Source of the DNA: Actinomycetota bacterium
GTDB taxonomy: Bacteria > Actinomycetota > Thermoleophilia > Solirubrobacterales > Solirubrobacteraceae
Assembly (NCBI GenBank): GCA_019348435.1
Contig: JAHWJM010000206.1
Location: forward strand, 1-5,405
Length of the DNA: 5,405 nt
Direction of reading: 5' to 3'
Of this stretch, positions 5,032 through 5,405 are shown in pieces (within the stretch, counting starts at the first letter, position 1; the number at the start of each line of letters is the position of its first letter). Under the pieces are notes generated by a model, which saw only the letters and a program-made list of their open reading frames with translations, had not been told where the DNA came from and did not search any database. Both the position numbers and the translations under genes were made by a program.

Positions 5032-5405
5032 TCAGGTGACTGCGCCGTCCGCGGCCGCCTCCGTCAGCTTCGCTTGCAGCACCGCGCGCGCCGAAGAGCG
5101 CATGACGTCGCAGGCCTGCTCACCAGATAGTCCGCCTACGTCGGTCAGCCAGACGAGCGGTTCGATCCCGATGGTCGCGCGGATGGCCAGCGCGAGCCGT
5201 CGGAGATCGCGCTCGGGGATCCGTTGCTGCAACGGTGACAGCGCGTCTTCGATCCAGCCAAGCGCGCGTCCTTGGCGCAGCGGCAGGCGTTCCGGCGTCA
5301 CGTCGGGTTCGAGCGACAGGCGCAGCATCGCGCGGAGCTCGGCCTCGTGCTCGAGCACCTGGCGCGCGATGCTCTCGGTGACGAGGTCGAGCCGCTCGAC
5401 GGGGT
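5032..5405 (-). CDS. TetR/AcrR-family transcriptional regulator, C-terminal part (5' end outside window)
   Basis: The frame is open from the right edge to TGA 5032-5034, about 123 residues. No DNA-binding helix-turn-helix is visible because that N-terminal part would lie beyond 5405. What remains is all-helical: VERLDLVTESIARQVLEHEA, ELRAMLRLSLE, LRQGRALGWIEDALSPLQ, then DLRRLALAIRATIGIEPLVWLTDVGGLSGEQACDVMRSSARAVLQAKL. The latter is the pattern of TetR C-terminal ligand-binding and dimerisation domains. GTG 5358 is an in-frame start but would begin inside a helix, so the gene is read as truncated by the window. Proteins of this type usually repress neighbouring genes until a small ligand binds. 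The cupin gene lies 27 bp downstream on the same strand, consistent with a regulator-first operon. The family call rests on helix pattern and is fairly confident; the ligand is unknown. Confidence 0.68.
   Translation of the reverse strand, partial: PVERLDLVTESIARQVLEHEAELRAMLRLSLEPDVTPERLPLRQGRALGWIEDALSPLQQRIPERDLRRLALAIRATIGIEPLVWLTDVGGLSGEQACDVMRSSARAVLQAKLTEAAADGAVT

Noticed and set aside
5014..5032. ATG 5032 overlapping the TetR stop (TGATGA) as a coupled start for the cupin gene
   Set aside because: That frame stops after six codons and is not the frame of either cupin segment. GTG 5004 with AGGG upstream fits better, though a third indel cannot be excluded.

Overview
The window is high-GC throughout and most GC-rich from about 1.5 to 4.3 kb. 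Codons there end mostly in G or C, many starts are GTG, and the gene types point to a high-GC actinobacterium or Thermoleophilia-like lineage such as Solirubrobacterales. That placement is an impression from composition and protein style, not a database result.

Layout, left to right. (1) At 1-387 (+) is the 3' end of an NTF2/SnoaL-fold protein. It converges on (2) a small secreted protein at 522-868 (-). This has a signal peptide, two cysteines and an excalibur/EF-hand-like D-x-N-x-N-G-x-x-C motif, but its convincing ATG starts are not in frame with its body. (3) At 1021-1443 (-) is a complete SnoaL-like polyketide cyclase/ester cyclase-type protein. (4) An 86-bp divergent control region carries a tandem 12-bp repeat and a TANNNT box placed for leaderless transcription. 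(5) At 1530-4283 (+) is one large ATP-binding LuxR-family (LAL, MalT-like) regulator with Walker A and B motifs, a helical-repeat middle and a C-terminal LuxR helix-turn-helix. (6) About 290 bp then holds no gene I can support. (7) At 4621-5004 (-) is a cupin-domain gene whose middle 41 codons, including cupin motif 1, lie in a different frame from both ends. (8) At 5032-5405 (-) is the C-terminal half of a TetR-type regulator that runs off the right edge and sits immediately upstream of the cupin gene.

Two regulator/target pairs can be inferred. The LAL regulator is divergent from the SnoaL-like gene across a short promoter region with repeats. The TetR regulator is in tandem with the damaged cupin gene, with a 27-bp gap. 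Neither regulatory link is shown by the sequence itself. No mobile element, CRISPR array, tRNA or rRNA was found. The most unusual points are the compensated double frameshift in the cupin gene, the split start of the secreted protein and the tandem repeat in the divergent promoter.
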